64,000 bases of DNA from Vandiemenella viatica (lineage: Eukaryota > Arthropoda > Insecta > Orthoptera > Morabidae): NCBI GenBank assembly GCA_031002005.1, contig CM061918.1, positions 62,406,531 to 62,470,530 on the forward strand, given 5' to 3'. The notes beneath the pieces are model-generated. The model worked only from the letters and a program-made list of their open reading frames with translations, did not search any database and was not told the origin of the DNA. A program made the position numbers and the translations under genes. Below are positions 33,492 to 45,141 of this stretch, piece after piece (the first letter of the stretch is position 1; every line of letters starts with the position of its first letter).

Positions 33492-34670
33492 TGTAATCAC
33501 TAACGCCAATTATCATTCCGGCTAAGGCTAAATTTCAATTTAATTAAATCTTTCTCTAATGCCGTTTGACCGAAGATTATACATTAAACTTTATTGCTTT
33601 TTACGTATTTTACTGATCACTTTCGTTAATAGTCTTTATTAACGTTCGCTGAGCGTCAATTAGAAGGTTATTTTAAGTGGACATGAGACCAAATATGTTA
33701 CCGAATCGAGTATTCTGGCAATTCATTTCTTCGGAGTTGTTCAGCTGTTTAATAATCTGGAATCTGTATTAAGATCTCTGGCCATTACAGCCACTGAGAC
33801 CAAAGATTACAGGCTCAATAAAAAGAAACAACGTGAAGCTTTCGAAGCAATTGTGCACTCCCTTTAAACAGAAATTCTTCAAATTTTGCGGAGTGAACTT
33901 TTAGGGTTAAATATAAGTCAAGACTGTTTTTCAGCAAGTTCGAGTCTACCAACCACGACCTTTGAAACAATTATACGAAAGCGCTATCATCTCTGTCCGC
34001 CTAATACGCCTATTAATTCTTCTGAGTTCTTCAAGCTGAAGAGATTTTATTCACCCTAAGGGTGAATTACTGATCAATTTCGTATTTGGTCAGATAAGGT
34101 CAATCTATCATAATCTTTGACCTTAAAAACTGGAACTATTCTAGATCCGTGGCGATACGCAAATCCTGTCACGGGTTTACACCAGTGTATAAATAAAAAG
34201 ATGGATTTAATTACAGTAAGTTGATTATGAAGATTTATGGTGTCAAACCTAGCAAATGACATGAATAATTTGGCAAGTAATTATTATTACTTTCTTCAAC
34301 TTGCTGTAACTCTGCTTCATAAATTTTGTAATGTCACTTCCCTACTTCATAAATCACCATTGTTGTGGAACCGGAGACAGGTTAGAAAATTTTACTACTA
34401 ACAGAGGTACAAAAGTGGACGGTAGATATCGAAAGGTTGACTACCCCTATTTTAACTTGCCTCCCTCAAACACCTTATTGAAAGGGAGATATTTCCAGTA
34501 TTTTTCCCTTCATCATTCAGATTGTTAACCGCGTCTTTACAGTTACACACATGTATGGAATCACAGTATTGTCCGTGTGTGATGGCCATTCAACTTAGAA
34601 ATTTGAAATAATTTAGTTCATATTACCCTTAACCCTACTACAATATAACATCTGAAAAATTTCACAAGAG
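33492..34670. other. Unassigned stretch right of hAT
   Basis: No recognised gene. A minus-strand frame at 34074-34262 is not identified. Confidence 0.4.
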
Positions 34671-35080
34671 CGAAAATAATTATGCAATTAATGGTTCAAG
34701 ATTAGTGATAACTCACTTGGGCGAGTACATCATCACTGTTAAACTCATTCACTACGATAAAACTGCTCATACCCGGCATTAACCTCATACACTCGGATCC
34801 AACCGTGCTTTTCCAAATGATAAGAAAACAATTCCCCATAAAAGTAGCCTTCGCTATGACCATTAATAAAGCAAAGGGTCAAACACTTCAAAGGGCAGGA
34901 TTGTATTTAGCAGAACCTGTTCTCTCGTATGGACACTTATGCGTGACTTTTTCACGAGTTCGTAGGTTCAGTGACATTTATGTTTGTGTTAAAAACACAT
35001 CAGGTCAAAAAGTAAACGATGATAACATTATAACTGCTAACATTGTTTTCAAAAAAGTTTTCTGTAGTAAAGAAGTCTGA
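34671..35080 (+). pseudogene. Helitron Rep-helicase C-terminus
   Basis: After NGSRLVITHLGEYIITVK and a frameshift, the frame open to 35080 reads FQMIRKQFPIKVAFAMTINK, then GQTLQRAGLYLAEPVLSYGH and VTFSRVRRFSDIYV. These are the last motifs of the Pif1-like helicase of Helitrons, including the GQTL and FSRVR segments. The N-terminal Rep domain is absent and the frameshift makes it non-functional. The element's 3' hairpin and CTAG end follow at 35238-35265. Confidence 0.87.
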
Positions 35081-35237
35081 AAAAAAATTACATTTTTTAA
35101 ATATCTACTTTTTAAATGTTTTAAAAACGAAACATATTGAATATAAGGATATTTATTACTACTCATTCGTTAATAAATACTTGCTTTTACTTATTTCCAC
35201 ATTACTATATTACCATTCGATGACTGGTCACGATAGT

Positions 35238-35265
35238 GTGCGAAATATTCGCACGGGTCAGCTAG
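35238..35265 (+). mobile_element. Helitron 3' terminus
   Basis: Perfect 7-bp stem GTGCGAA-ATA-TTCGCAC, then GGGTCAGCTAG. This is the expected Helitron end 160 bp downstream of the helicase stop. Confidence 0.75.
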
Positions 35266-35430
35266 CCGTGTCTTTCTATAGAGAATTTCTCGCTCTTTTT
35301 CTCCTCACCCTTTAGGTTGGAGGGTACAGCTTTCTTGGTTGCACGGGTCAGCTAGTCGTATATCATTTGATAGAGAATTTCTCACTCTTTTTCTCGTCAC
35401 CCTGTAGGTTGGTAGGTACAGTTTTCTTGG
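35251..35430 (+). repeat. 90-bp tandem duplication starting in the Helitron end
   Basis: GCACGGGTCAGCTAG begins at 35251 and again at 35341. Each is followed by TAGAGAATTTCTCRCTCTTTTTCTC and CACCCTNTAGGTTGG. The second copy lacks the hairpin stem. It could be two adjacent Helitron ends or a duplication at the termination point. Confidence 0.8.
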
Positions 35431-35783
35431 AAAATTTAAACTGGGGTAGTTTCCCATTGTCTTGCCCAGTGACTGAAGTATATACGTGTGTTTTACATGC
35501 TGACTGTGATGAGTGTATGTTTAATGTAGTGTCTAGCTTGTGTTGTGAATGAACGAAACGTGGCAGAAGGGAGGGGGCGAAATCCGGAGCTGCTCCATTC
35601 AGGCCTAATCTTCCGAAAGACACCAGCGGTCGCCGAATTTGACGTCCCCGTCCTATCATCGACAGCATCGTATGTCCCACACGCACTGTGGAGAGGTTTG
35701 GGATTTAAAGCAGGGCTTTGGAGCACAATTTGCTGATTATGACATGTACGCCACCTCCTTTCCAACCTTGCCGCCAAATCCTG

Positions 35784-36070
35784 AGAGGGCGTCCATTAAT
35801 TACGTGAGGTGTTTTTTCCCGGAATTCAGGACCCCCCCTCTCTCTGGTCGGACCCCTCCCCCTCTAAAAAGATGTGAGATTTTGAAGGAGACCCCTCCCC
35901 CTGCTAATCCACCTCGTAATTTTTTGAAACCTTTTTTTTTTTTTTTGCTCTCATGCTTAGAAGGGGGTGAGATTTCCGTTGGCTCCCCTTTCCCCCTTGA
36001 TGAGGTTTCATGATGTTTCGCCGAACCCCCCTCCCCTGCCATTTCACCTTACGTAATTAATGGACGCCCC
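35784..36070. mobile_element. MITE (ATTAATTACGTGAGG family), CTG duplication
   Basis: Left ...GGGCGTCCATTAATTACGTGAGGTG and right inverse CACCTTACGTAATTAATGGACGCCCC. CTG lies at 35781-35783 and 36071-36073. The interior is C-rich with GATTTTG and GAGATTTC strings and a poly-T. Confidence 0.83.
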
Positions 36071-36073
36071 CTG

Positions 36074-36659
36074 GGATGAAAATTTCTTCCACCACCAGAG
36101 AAGAGAATTTTATGAATCAAATAATAAATTTTCGAAAATTTTGATTTTTTTCGAAGACTCATTATAACTTATGCATACCTTCTAAAGCCAATTTCGGATA
36201 GGAAATAAGTAATTTTTTCAGTGTGTACAAATCTGCGTAGATATCCGTGAGACGGTGTGGTTTCCCAGCCTCCTCGCGTGGCAGCGAAAGTGGAGGGCAC
36301 GGCCAGGTTTCACATTCCAAGCGGATTGGGCGACCCGCCCACCTGCTCAGCCCACCACACACCATCGGCAGCGATCTGTCACTCGTCATCCCTCCCCCAG
36401 TACGACGCCATGTAAAAGCGTCCAGTTCACTGTGCAACGACGAGGATATTAGAGTCGGAGATAGTTGTGGGGAAGGACTGGTAATGAAATCGACACACGA
36501 ATGTTGAGGCAACCATCCCCAAATCCACCTGCAGTGATGGGATACATAGAAGGAGCATCCGCGAAGATTGGAATCTATTCGAGATAAAGTAATCGGGCGT
36601 ACCCTGGGCAAATTTTTCTGACGTCCGATCCTTCTACCACTAGAGCGCACTAAAGTGTT
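36074..36659. other. Unassigned stretch with SINE-like part
   Basis: 36240-36420 is GC-rich and unrecognised. 36435-36655 shows a minus-strand tRNA-like head (AGTGCGCTCTAGTGGTAGAAGG) and a loosely SINE-like body. Confidence 0.4.
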
Positions 36660-37324
36660 AAAGCAACTGGTACATCATACGGAGCTCATTCTGAAATATT
36701 AAGAACTACAGCTATGGCTCTATGCTTTGCAGCAGGTCAATACGCATCGCCAGTGTGGGAAGCGTCGACTCATTCAAAACAAGTGGACATTGCTCTAAAC
36801 GAGACAGCTAGAATCGTTACTGGATGTGTGAGACTGACCTCTAACCACGGTACATCAATTAGCGGGTATAGCGTCACCACAAAACAGAAGAACAGTAGCC
36901 ATAGAAAAAGGGAGAAAGACGCAGTTAGAAGTCTCTCAGCACCCACTACATAATCACGCTACCATCCCACAACGACTGAGGTCCAGATTGAGTTTCCTCA
37001 AGAGAACGACATCTCTATCAACTACACCAGAGAGTAGTCTGGCATAATCAGGAGCCTAGGGATGAACTACCTTGGGGGACATAATTTAAAGTAAACCACA
37101 GGCAAACCACTTAATCGCCTGAGGGCAGGAGTCTCTAAATGCAAGAGCAACCTGAAGAAATGGGGCTATATAGAGGACGAAATATGCGAATATGGAGCAA
37201 TGCAGACACAAGATCACCTGCTCCTGTGTCCACTCTTAGACGAACCTGTGAATCAGCAGGATTTAGTCTCGCCAAAGGACAACGCTGTGAAAGCCGCTGA
37301 ATACTGGAGCGAGGAGGTATTGTA
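36660..37324 (+). pseudogene. Non-LTR retrotransposon C-terminus (Jockey/R1-like)
   Basis: Reads, with frame changes, GTSYGAHSEILRTTAMALCF, YASPVWEASTHSKQVDIALN and ETARIVTGCVR, then a degraded stretch. It ends with WGYIEDEICEYGAMQTQDHL then LLCPLL and AVKAAEYWSEEVL before a stop at about 37324. The layout (YASPVW segment, then a Cys-containing CEYG...HLLLCPL segment near the C-terminus) is typical of insect Jockey-like retrotransposons. Reverse-transcriptase and endonuclease parts are missing. Several frameshifts and stops show decay. Confidence 0.75.
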
Positions 37325-37786
37325 GTAACCCGACCTCCTTATTAGACACATACCTGGCAATCAAGAGGACTTCATTTGTTTATCAAAGGGCAATGCTGCT
37401 GAAAGTTGGTGCGTTTCTGGACACGGAAAGCAAAGTAAGTACCTGCAGTGATTCCCGGGAAAACATGGAAGTCCGAAATCTGGATGACGTCCTTCATTAA
37501 TTCCGTTCCTTCCTACTGAACTCTATTTATTACTTTTTTTTCCGCCGGAAGATTCTCTGCTTTTAAGGAAATGGTCATCCTCAGAGCCACTGCTAGACCG
37601 CTCTAGGTATTCCAGTTCAACTCCTGATAGTCTGGATGGCTCAAAAAGGCGCCTATACCAAAGGAGCATACGTTTGGAGCAAAGTTGACAAACAGACTCA
37701 ACGACCAAATGTAACATTGCCAGCGAAAATAGTAGTAGTTTTCATACTTATTCCCCAACCCCCCACCCCTCCATGCGACCAGCTAA
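37325..37786. other. Unassigned stretch
   Basis: 37440-37490 (GCAGTGATTCCCGGGAAAAC...ATGGAAGTCCGAAATCTGG) is a scrap of the SINE family A body on minus. The rest is unrecognised. Confidence 0.45.
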
Positions 37787-38103
37787 GGGGTCAACCATAA
37801 ATTACGTGAGGTAAAATACAGGGGGGGGGGGAGGGTCCGACGAAATCTCACCAAAGAGGGAGGGTCTATGGAAATCTCACGTGAGGTTTTGCGAAAAATT
37901 GTTTCTACTGTAAAAAAAAAGGTCTACAAATTGCGCGATAGTCGATTTTAGGGGGTATTTCGTATAAAAGTGGGGTTGTGACCCAAAAAAAAGTTTCGAG
38001 GGCGATTACTATGGGGGGGGGGGGTGTCACGGACCAGACCAGATCTCACCAGAGGGGGGGGGGGGGTCCGGAAAAACACCTCACGTAATTTATGGATGTC
38101 CCC
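37787..38103. mobile_element. MITE (ATAAATTACGTGAGG family), TAA duplication
   Basis: Starts GGGGTCAACCATAAATTACGTGAGG, ends with the inverse CCTCACGTAATTTATGGATGTCCCC, and is flanked by TAA at 37784-37786 and 38104-38106. The interior has several G-runs. Confidence 0.85.
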
Positions 38104-38169
38104 TAAGGACCAACCACGTGTGAACATTGAGAGAGGGGGAAGGACTTGACACCTGTCCAAATTGTAAAC

Positions 38170-38370
38170 GGGTTTGTTAGACCCGGCGAAACACGTATCT
38201 TTTTGTGTTCTGTATAATAAGTGTATTTTTGTTTGTGAAATGCGGAGATTTGGGTCTGTTGAAGCATTCGCCTAGATTGTGGGTTGCAATCGTAGTCAGG
38301 ATGACCCGTGCGCGGGGACCAAGATTCGAACCTGGTTCGATTGTACCTCAACGCACTGAGCCACAAAGGT
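38170..38370 (-). repeat. Minisatellite unit plus tRNA-like SINE head
   Basis: 38180-38250 contains a unit like the 47-bp minisatellite (TGTTCTGTATAATAAGTGTATTTTTGTTTGTGAAA). Next to it, 38280-38368 on minus has GTGGCTCAGTGCG (A-box-like) and GGTTCGAATCTTGG (B-box-like). Confidence 0.55.
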
Positions 38371-38649
38371 AGGTAGTAGTATTAATAATGGTAGAGTTAG
38401 AAATAGCTTTATAGGGGAAATAAGTTGTTAAAGATTTCATAGACATTTTAATTACTACACACCTATAGCAGAACAGCAATAGGGCGATATTTATACTTCT
38501 CTACATATTTGGCCGTAACCAAATGACAACGACAAACAACTTAGTTTTAAAGTGATTCTGTTTGTTTCGTTGATCCGGAGACCTCATGATGGCATTGCCC
38601 CTATCTTCCAGCACCACTAACATAGTGGAGGAAATAAGTATCGACATCT

Positions 38650-39115
38650 GTTTATCAAACGTGTAATCTATATTCTGTATGCTAACTGCACATTTGGTTC
38701 GTGAAAATTGTAACGTATTTTCTGTAAGCTAAGTGCTAATTCTGTTTGTAAAACGCCTTACCTATGTTCTGTAGGCTATGTGCACATTTGGTTTGCCTAT
38801 GTTCTGTATGCTACGTGCACATTTGATTTGTGGAACATGTGGCGTATGTTCTGTAGGCTAAGTGTAAATTTTACTTGTTAAACGTGTAACCTATGGTTTG
38901 AAGGCTAAGTACATATTTTTTTTGTGAAACGTGTAACGTATTTTCTGTGTGATAAGTGCCAATTCTTTTTGTAAAACGCCTTACCTCTGTTCTGTGTGCT
39001 AAGTGCTCATTTGGTGTGTGAAACGTATGTCCTATGTTCTGCAGGCTTAGAGATTGTTTGTAAAATGTGTAATATATGTTCTGTTGATAAGTGTACATTT
39101 TGCTTGTGAACCGCT
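38650..39115 (+). repeat. 47-bp minisatellite, about 10 units
   Basis: The motif TTCTGT recurs at about 38672, 38720, 38767, 38802, 38849, (38897 degenerate), 38943, 38990, 39037 and 39079, giving a 46-48 bp period with one shortened unit. Consensus contains GTGAAACGTGTAACCTATG then TTCTGTAGGCTAAGTGCACA. Single units also sit at 12776, 38180 and 39410, each beside a tRNA-like SINE. Confidence 0.88.
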
Positions 39116-39149
39116 CGTGTAGTTGCAGTGACGTAGATTTGTATTGACT

Positions 39150-39398
39150 GCGCAATCCACCCCTTTCGAAGCCACCTGAACCTAGCCCAGTAATTCTACA
39201 GGGGATAGGGATCCTACAGCTCAACGTCGAATACGAACCACGGAAGCATTCTGTCGTACTTCACGTTGCACAGCAAGCTGCGCCAGAGGTGAAGGTCAGG
39301 TTAAGGAACTTCGAAAATTCCAGTCGACGTCGTGATACGAACCGGGGACCTTCCGCTCTCCAATCAGACACTTTAGCCACTGTGCCACCAGACCACAC
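39150..39398 (-). mobile_element. tRNA-derived SINE, third type
   Basis: On minus the head is GGTGGCACAGTGGCTAAAG with a B-box-like GGTTCGTATCACG. The body includes TCGAAGTTCC and a CGTGGTTCG...GAGCTG region. A better-preserved relative lies at 42530-42786. Confidence 0.6.
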
Positions 39399-39407
39399 TA
39401 TTTTGTT

Positions 39408-39535
39408 TTTGAAACGTGTAACCTATGTTCAACTAAAGGCGGCGATTGGAGACCGTCCCAGCATTGGCCAAGGTGACTGCGGAAACCGCCTGTATCCATC
39501 ATCAGGACGACCTGTACCGCTGTACGACCCCAGTA
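39408..39535 (+). repeat. Composite: minisatellite unit joined to SINE body
   Basis: TTTGAAACGTGTAACCTATGTTC is followed by GGCGGCGATTGGAGACC...GACTGCGGAAACCGCC and GGACGACCTGTACC. It repeats the order seen at 12776-12960. Confidence 0.55.
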
Positions 39536-40699
39536 CAATGAAGTGGCTCTTGAGGCTGATGGGTTACGCTCAGAGAGCGGGAGATCTTTCCTTTTTCTCC
39601 TGTGCCATTAGTTTTGAGAAATAGCTAGGACTCGTTCTGTCAGTGGACGTAGCCGAGCCTAGTTTGTTTTCGTTTAGCAAACAGGAGGCTGAGAGGCAGC
39701 GGCGACCCACTTTGGAGCGAAGAGCAGGCGAGCTGTTATGAAACTTCGAGACGTCCAGCCAGCCAGGCAACTGAGTTCTACTGTTATTACTCTACTAACA
39801 ACACTGTAAGTATGCACACTTTACGAGCACCCACATCTGTTTCTTTTCTGTATACCTGAAATTTTGTGTGATCATCATTAATGGAGTAGCAGCAAATGAT
39901 TAGTCAATTTACACAGCTTCACTGCAATTCCTTAGTCATCTAATATCCACATTACAAACGTGCGAGTACACACAAAAATTGCTTTAAAAATAGACATGGC
40001 CTATTTATGGTACAAATGAAACATACTATTGTTCGACCACTCAAATGGAAAAGATACATCAAAAACATTAAAAAAACACACAGAAAAAAATACAGGAAAA
40101 ATACAAAGAAAAATATATCGTTTCTTTTTCTAAAATTGTCAAAACTTTCACTTACCCCTAGTGCGTTGGAGTAAGAATGGAAGCTATTTCTCCTATCGAT
40201 ATCAAGCTGGCCTGTTCACTTTACATCTTCTAGGTGATAGCCATAAACATCATCCTAAATGTTGATGTGGTACATAATGTGCACTTACAAGTATGTATTT
40301 CGCAAGCACATTAACACCAAACACAATCGTATATGATTGGCAGAGAGATGGAGAAACTTTCTCCTTGAACATAAATTACCTTTAATCACGTTTGTTGCAC
40401 ACCAGCATGAACATAACAAAAACAAGAAGCTAAAATTAGGTTAAGAAGTCTCAATCGCTTAAGGATCTATGGAGATCTGAGTTTTCAATTAATAAAATAC
40501 TGAGAAACTAATACTAAGATCGATCAAGAGTGTATGGATGGAGACAAACATTCACACCACAAGTATAAACTACTCGAAATGTGCGACATATAATTTGTGA
40601 AACAGCAAAATTTTCGTTTGACCTCTTTTTCTTCAGAAATCCATTTCGTGTGTTTCGCCACATATTCTGGTGTGGTACACAGATTATGAATATAGGTTA
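39536..40699. other. Unassigned stretch
   Basis: A GC-richer block at 39540-39800 ends in a donor-like GTAAGTATG at 39806, but no acceptor-flanked open frame was recognised. The remainder is AT-rich. Confidence 0.35.
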
Positions 40700-41045
40700 T
40701 AAATTATCGATGTACAGCAGTTTATGGAAGTGACGTTTGGAATTTAGGAATACCAGAAGAAAGGAAAATTGAAGAATTTGAAATATAATGCTGTAGAACA
40801 ATTTGGGAAGACGAAATGCGGAATGAAGTTACTTACGAAATTATGGTTGAAGAAAGAGGTCTCACAAAAATAAGAGCTAGGGTGACGTATCATATTTTAA
40901 GGCATACAGAATTGATTAATTTGTAGGTAAATGGAAGAAGTTTAGAGGAAAACATTTGTGAAGTTGGCAAAAGAGGACATGTTTAGATGACGAGATTAGC
41001 CCAGGATAGTAAGGTCTGGAGGAATGTATCACACCAGTGGAGGGG
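40700..41045 (+). pseudogene. LINE family A ORF2 C-terminus, decayed
   Basis: Parallel to 22210-22620: YGSDVWNLGIPEERKIEEFE, a stop, then RARVTYHILRHTELINL and a tail like ARLAQDSKVW. Several in-frame stops occur. It is older than the 22-kb copy. Confidence 0.75.
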
Positions 41046-41639
41046 TTGCTACGATCATTTCTTCCTGACACCTGTTGAGCGCGTGAGATTGATCTTAGGT
41101 ATAGCCCAGCATCTGTCGGCCTCGGTGCGGGCTAAACACTGCTTGTTAGGACGCGCCGTGACACAATCCGCTGAGGCAACGAGCAATGCGGAGAAAGCTG
41201 CAACGCTCACGCACTGCCAATGAGTCAATCACCAGCCACACTGCTTCCGTCTGCGTTCCCCAGATTCCACGTCCTACGTGCCGGAACTCACGCCAGCTGA
41301 CGTTAACAAGGTGCATGCAATGCTCTGCGCCACCCAATGTAAGGCCAAGTTTATCGCAGGTTACAGTAATGGTACTCCCGCGGCGGAAAGAATGAGAGAG
41401 AACGAGATGCAGTAATCTATCAACCGCGTTTTCAGGAAATTCCCAGCCAGTAGTCAAATAAGCGGACGAGCAAATTAGTTTCCCTCAACAAGAGAGAATA
41501 AATCAGGACCAAATATGTTCCCATTGCTTCATTTCAGGCCCCCCAAATGGCTTTCGACATCTGAGGCCATACAGCCAACTCGATAGTAATTATGTCACTC
41601 AGAGCTTTCAGTATCTCCAGTGTGAAATTTTATCCAGTT
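41046..41639. other. Unassigned stretch
   Basis: GC content is moderately raised at 41100-41400. Open frames on both strands are not recognised. Confidence 0.35.
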
Positions 41640-41764
41640 AATTAGACACACCACAGGACGGACATTACATTCACAGACACAACACTTAAACACCCAAGCC
41701 CACGGCCGGACTCGAACCGACGACCTTTAGCACGGGCTCTAGCCCCTACGCTACCGAGGCCGGC
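41640..41764 (-). mobile_element. tRNA-derived SINE (GCCTCGGTAGCGTAGGGGC type)
   Basis: Minus strand reads GCCGGCCTCGGTAGCGTAGG (A-box) and GGTTCGAGTCCGGCCG (B-box), then GGGTGTTTAAGTGTTGTG and GTCCTGTGGTGTGTC. A plus-strand copy is at 45142-45255. Confidence 0.78.
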
Positions 41765-42186
41765 TATCGATTCGTTAGCGGGTGAAGTTTAACCTTTTGT
41801 TGACGACCCACTCTAGGAGGAAGTGACCTTTCGTTTGCTTTGCCGTCGCGGTAACCTGGTGCCTGGACACTTCTCAGAGTCAGAAAGGTTTGAGGGAATG
41901 TCTTGAGTTGGTTGCTAATATGATAGCTACAATACAATATACAATACAAGAGTTCCAAAGACGCAAAACCGGAATCCCTCGATGTATTGCTCAAAGAGGC
42001 CGGATAATAGTAAAAAATAATAATAATAAACCATAAAAACAACAAAACAAAACATAGAGAAACCTAAAACTACAAGATATTTAATCGAAAAATACGCTGG
42101 CCAGCCAGAGGTATAGCAACGTATTTGATGTGCAGTATCTGAGATTTGTGCTGTTCAGCCACTCAGATGAAATAAAATTTTCTTAT
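41765..42186. other. Unassigned stretch
   Basis: AT-rich with nothing recognised. Confidence 0.4.
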
Positions 42187-42480
42187 GGGGGCATCCATTA
42201 GTTACTTGAGGTGAAATAGGGGGGGGGGAGCCGTCAAAATCTCACGAAACCTCACCAACGGGGACGGGTCAACGGAAATCGACGTGAGGTTTTTTTTTTA
42301 AATTCTGATAGGGATGTAGGGCTAAAGAAAAGGTCTCAATAAGTTACGAGGTCGATTATTACAGGGGGGTCACCGTTATAGAGGGGGGGGGGTCTGACCA
42401 GATCTCACGAAGTCTCACCAAAACGGGGGGAGGGTCGGAAATTTCGGAAAAACATCTCACGTAATTAATGGACGCGTCCT
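42187..42480. mobile_element. MITE (ATTAGTTACTTGAGG variant), TAT duplication
   Basis: GGGGGCATCCATTAGTTACTTGAGGTG at the left, inverse CTCACGTAATTAATGGACGCGTCC at the right, with TAT at 42184-42186 and 42481-42483. Interior has G-runs and ATCTCACGAA strings. Confidence 0.83.
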
Positions 42481-42529
42481 ATGGTATTTTTGCCCGGGAG
42501 ATCCCGAAGGACTGTTCGGCCGCCAAGTG

Positions 42530-42786
42530 ACAGTTTTCGATTCGTCGCATCTTGTCGTTTCAAATGTAGCCTATTCCGGTAATCCTACCTCGTTTAACCG
42601 ACCTCAGTTTAACGTGGAATCCGAATCACGGAAGCGTTCTGGTGTACTTCACATTATTCAGCAATCCGCGCCACAGGTGAGGGCTGGGTCGTGGGTTTAT
42701 GAAAATCCCCGCCCGAGACCGGGATTCAAACCGAAGATCCTTCGATCTCTAGTCAGTCGCCATAACCACCGAGCCACCAGATCCCT
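42530..42786 (-). mobile_element. tRNA-derived SINE, third type (better copy)
   Basis: Minus-strand head GATCTGGTGGCTCGGTGGTTATGGCG and B-box GGTTTGAATCCCGGTC, then GGGCGGGGATTTTCATAAAC and the CACAGGTGAGG-inverse body shared with 39150-39398. Confidence 0.7.
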
Positions 42787-43984
42787 TGTTTAGTCAATGA
42801 TAAACTATCAACGAAACAATGGTAGCGAAGGTGAAACGAAAACAGTAATCGTGTTTTTTCTTGCATATCTTCCTTTCCTACTGATCTAAGGTTGTGTGTG
42901 CCACCCTTTAAAGCTGCCTCTACTTCTGAAGATTTCATGGTAGTAGATTACGCACAGGCATTCTTCAGCATTGTTCACAAAGCTTCTCTGTAAGCAACAT
43001 TTGAAGAGGTCAGACCCGGTGCGTGCACGAACAGATTGCTTGAATTTGTATAAATAAAATTTATAAAATCCCTAATTGATCAAGTACAATTTAAACCCAC
43101 CGACACAACTAATGTTGACAGAAAATTGAACTATTTTCGTATATATGATAGTAAGAGAACTACACGTAAAAACAACAACTACGTTCTTCTTTGTTGCATA
43201 GATCTTATAATGGTTACTATGTGAACTTAATAATATGTACATAAACTCTCAGTGTGATGTATCTCATTATAACCCATATACCATTGTGAGGTAAGTTGAT
43301 TTTTGAGATTTTCTTAAACAGCTATGTAATTTAATGGGGTAAAAATTATCTTAGAGGTTAACAAATGACATAAGCTACGACTATGCGATTTCATGTATGG
43401 ACACAATTTTTCTACAGCTTTACTACACCTTAAATATCTCGAAGAGTGACGGCCGTCATTAGCTACAGTGAATCTATGCTAAATAACGTGTATTTACAAA
43501 TTCATGAACCGCTAACAACTTATTAATAAAATAATTGTTTTCGAGTGCACATGAATTGTTAATATCAGTGGATAGCGATGTTGCAGTAATGCTGAAACTG
43601 TCTTTTAATGGTTCTAATAATTTCGTAATGGTTGTGAATACGAGGAATGGTCTGGACACCCTACATCAATAACTGAGAGATATGATCATCATATTAATGC
43701 ACTGTCTCACAACTTCTAGTTCGTATTTCCGTAAAATAAAAGCATTACTCCCGGTTCTTCTTCAAACTCGACCGTGAAACGCAGACGTTTTGAATCGAAC
43801 AAGCACCACAGCGGCTTGCAGAACTGTTTCAGAGAGGACGAATTGTCAGGTAGACTGACACTAAAGTTCTTCACTTTTAGGTGATAGCTGTTGAGACGCA
43901 GCGGTTGACTAATCAAAGAACAAACGAGGACGTTCTAAAATTCTTTTAAATCCTAACTTGTTCTTCGTTTAGACAACCGACTGA

Positions 43985-44020
43985 CTTAGAAGATGCCTGG
44001 AGAGCTATAGGTGAAACGTC
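43985..44020 (+). other. Degenerate hammerhead-like/Penelope-type motif
   Basis: CTTAGAAGATGCCTGGAGAGC then TATAGGTGAAACGTC keeps the layout of core, stem-loop and GAAAC seen at 44796 and 51436, but the CTGATGA box is changed. Confidence 0.35.
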
Positions 44021-44795
44021 TTTAAATGAACACACTTGACTTAGCTGACAATTTGGATCAACGAGCGAAGAATAAAATTGTAGCTCCGAAAATCATCATA
44101 AGTTTTTTTGTTTGTTGAAACAATAATTGCAATATTTTTTTTATCGAAACTACTTAAGAAAATTAAATTTTCTAGGAGAAAATTACTGAGTATGTGGACA
44201 ATCGCGTTTAGGATTATGGAAAGCAGCCAAAAATGTATAAGCTGCATACAAACTGACGAGGAAGTTGGAATCCATGCAAATCGAATCCGCCAAGTCCAGA
44301 GGAGAAATGTTGGGATGTTGAGGGCGCTACCTTGCGTCCAGTGTCTTCGAATGTCAACTGCACTGTGCACAGTAGCGAAGAGAAAGGTCGGCGCGAAGTG
44401 GACGGCAGTTTAAAGCTACAGATCATGGAACCGCACTGAGGAGGTGAACACTACAATGAGAGCCATCACAACTGTATTGAAGGATAACGAAATTTCGTTT
44501 TTGTACAGTTACTGAAAAAAAAAAAAACATACACGAAAGCATCCAATACAGCCTACACCTTTCCAAGTGTCCTTTTCAATGCAATTACTGCATTTTTCGT
44601 TTCCTACAATCTTTTGCTGTATTTCTTCCTCTAAGTTCCTGCAAGAAGCGCTTTTATCTATACCATCTGTAACTGGACTGCCTCAACAGACAGGGGTTTT
44701 CATTGCTACCATCATCAGGGGTTTTCACTGTTTAAAAGTACAGGAATCGACAGGTGGTGTGTCGTCGCAGTGGTACCTTCGCTGTGACATCTCAC

Positions 44796-44827
44796 CTGAT
44801 GAAGGCAGTGTAGGTAGCTGCCGAAAC
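44796..44827 (+). ncRNA. Hammerhead-ribozyme-like core (Penelope-type)
   Basis: CTGATGA at 44796-44802 is followed, after one A, by GGCAG (44804-44808). A 9-base loop and the complement CTGCC come next, and then GAAAC. This is the CUGAUGA-stemII-GAAA core of hammerhead ribozymes, which are known from Penelope-like elements. One unpaired A and no clear stem III with cleavage triplet argue for a decayed or truncated version. Confidence 0.4.
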
Positions 44828-45141
44828 GTTGTGGACTGAAAAACTTATACGGCAGAATAACCGAGAAGAATTCTTGTCAGCCATGCGCCGGTAAAAACTT
44901 AATTCTCACGAATTTAACGGTGTTTCCACGGTTTGGAGCCTTGGACTGTCTCATCACACTAGATGATGTGCCGTGATTACCAACTCTGACAGTCCGGTCG
45001 TTGGTAAAGTGAGTGAATATTCGTGGTGTACCGTAGTGAACATGCTATAAGAGGCGTCTTTCGTGAATACGACAAATCTCCCCTTGTCTAATTGATTGTA
45101 GCATATAGTTGCGCGATCCTATGTCACAAGATGTGCCTTGC

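Larger units (their letters stand above)
42787..45140. other. Long stretch without a recognised gene; two Penelope-type motifs
   Basis: AT-rich overall. Open frames at 44041-44413 on both strands are not recognised. The only structured signals are hammerhead-like core motifs at 43981-44020 and 44796-44827, listed separately. Confidence 0.45.

Noticed and set aside
29138..34450. A larger hAT element enclosing the 29.7-33.5 kb hAT
   Set aside because: The possible ends (CAGTGGTAGTCAACC and GGTTGACTACC) lack a matching 8-bp duplication and no second transposase was found.
38650..39115. CRISPR array
   Set aside because: Repeats are head-to-tail 47-bp minisatellite units with no unique spacers, in an insect-like genome.
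39540..39815. Exon ending in the strong donor GTAAGTATG near 39806
   Set aside because: No acceptor-flanked open frame and no recognisable protein; the block follows a SINE composite.
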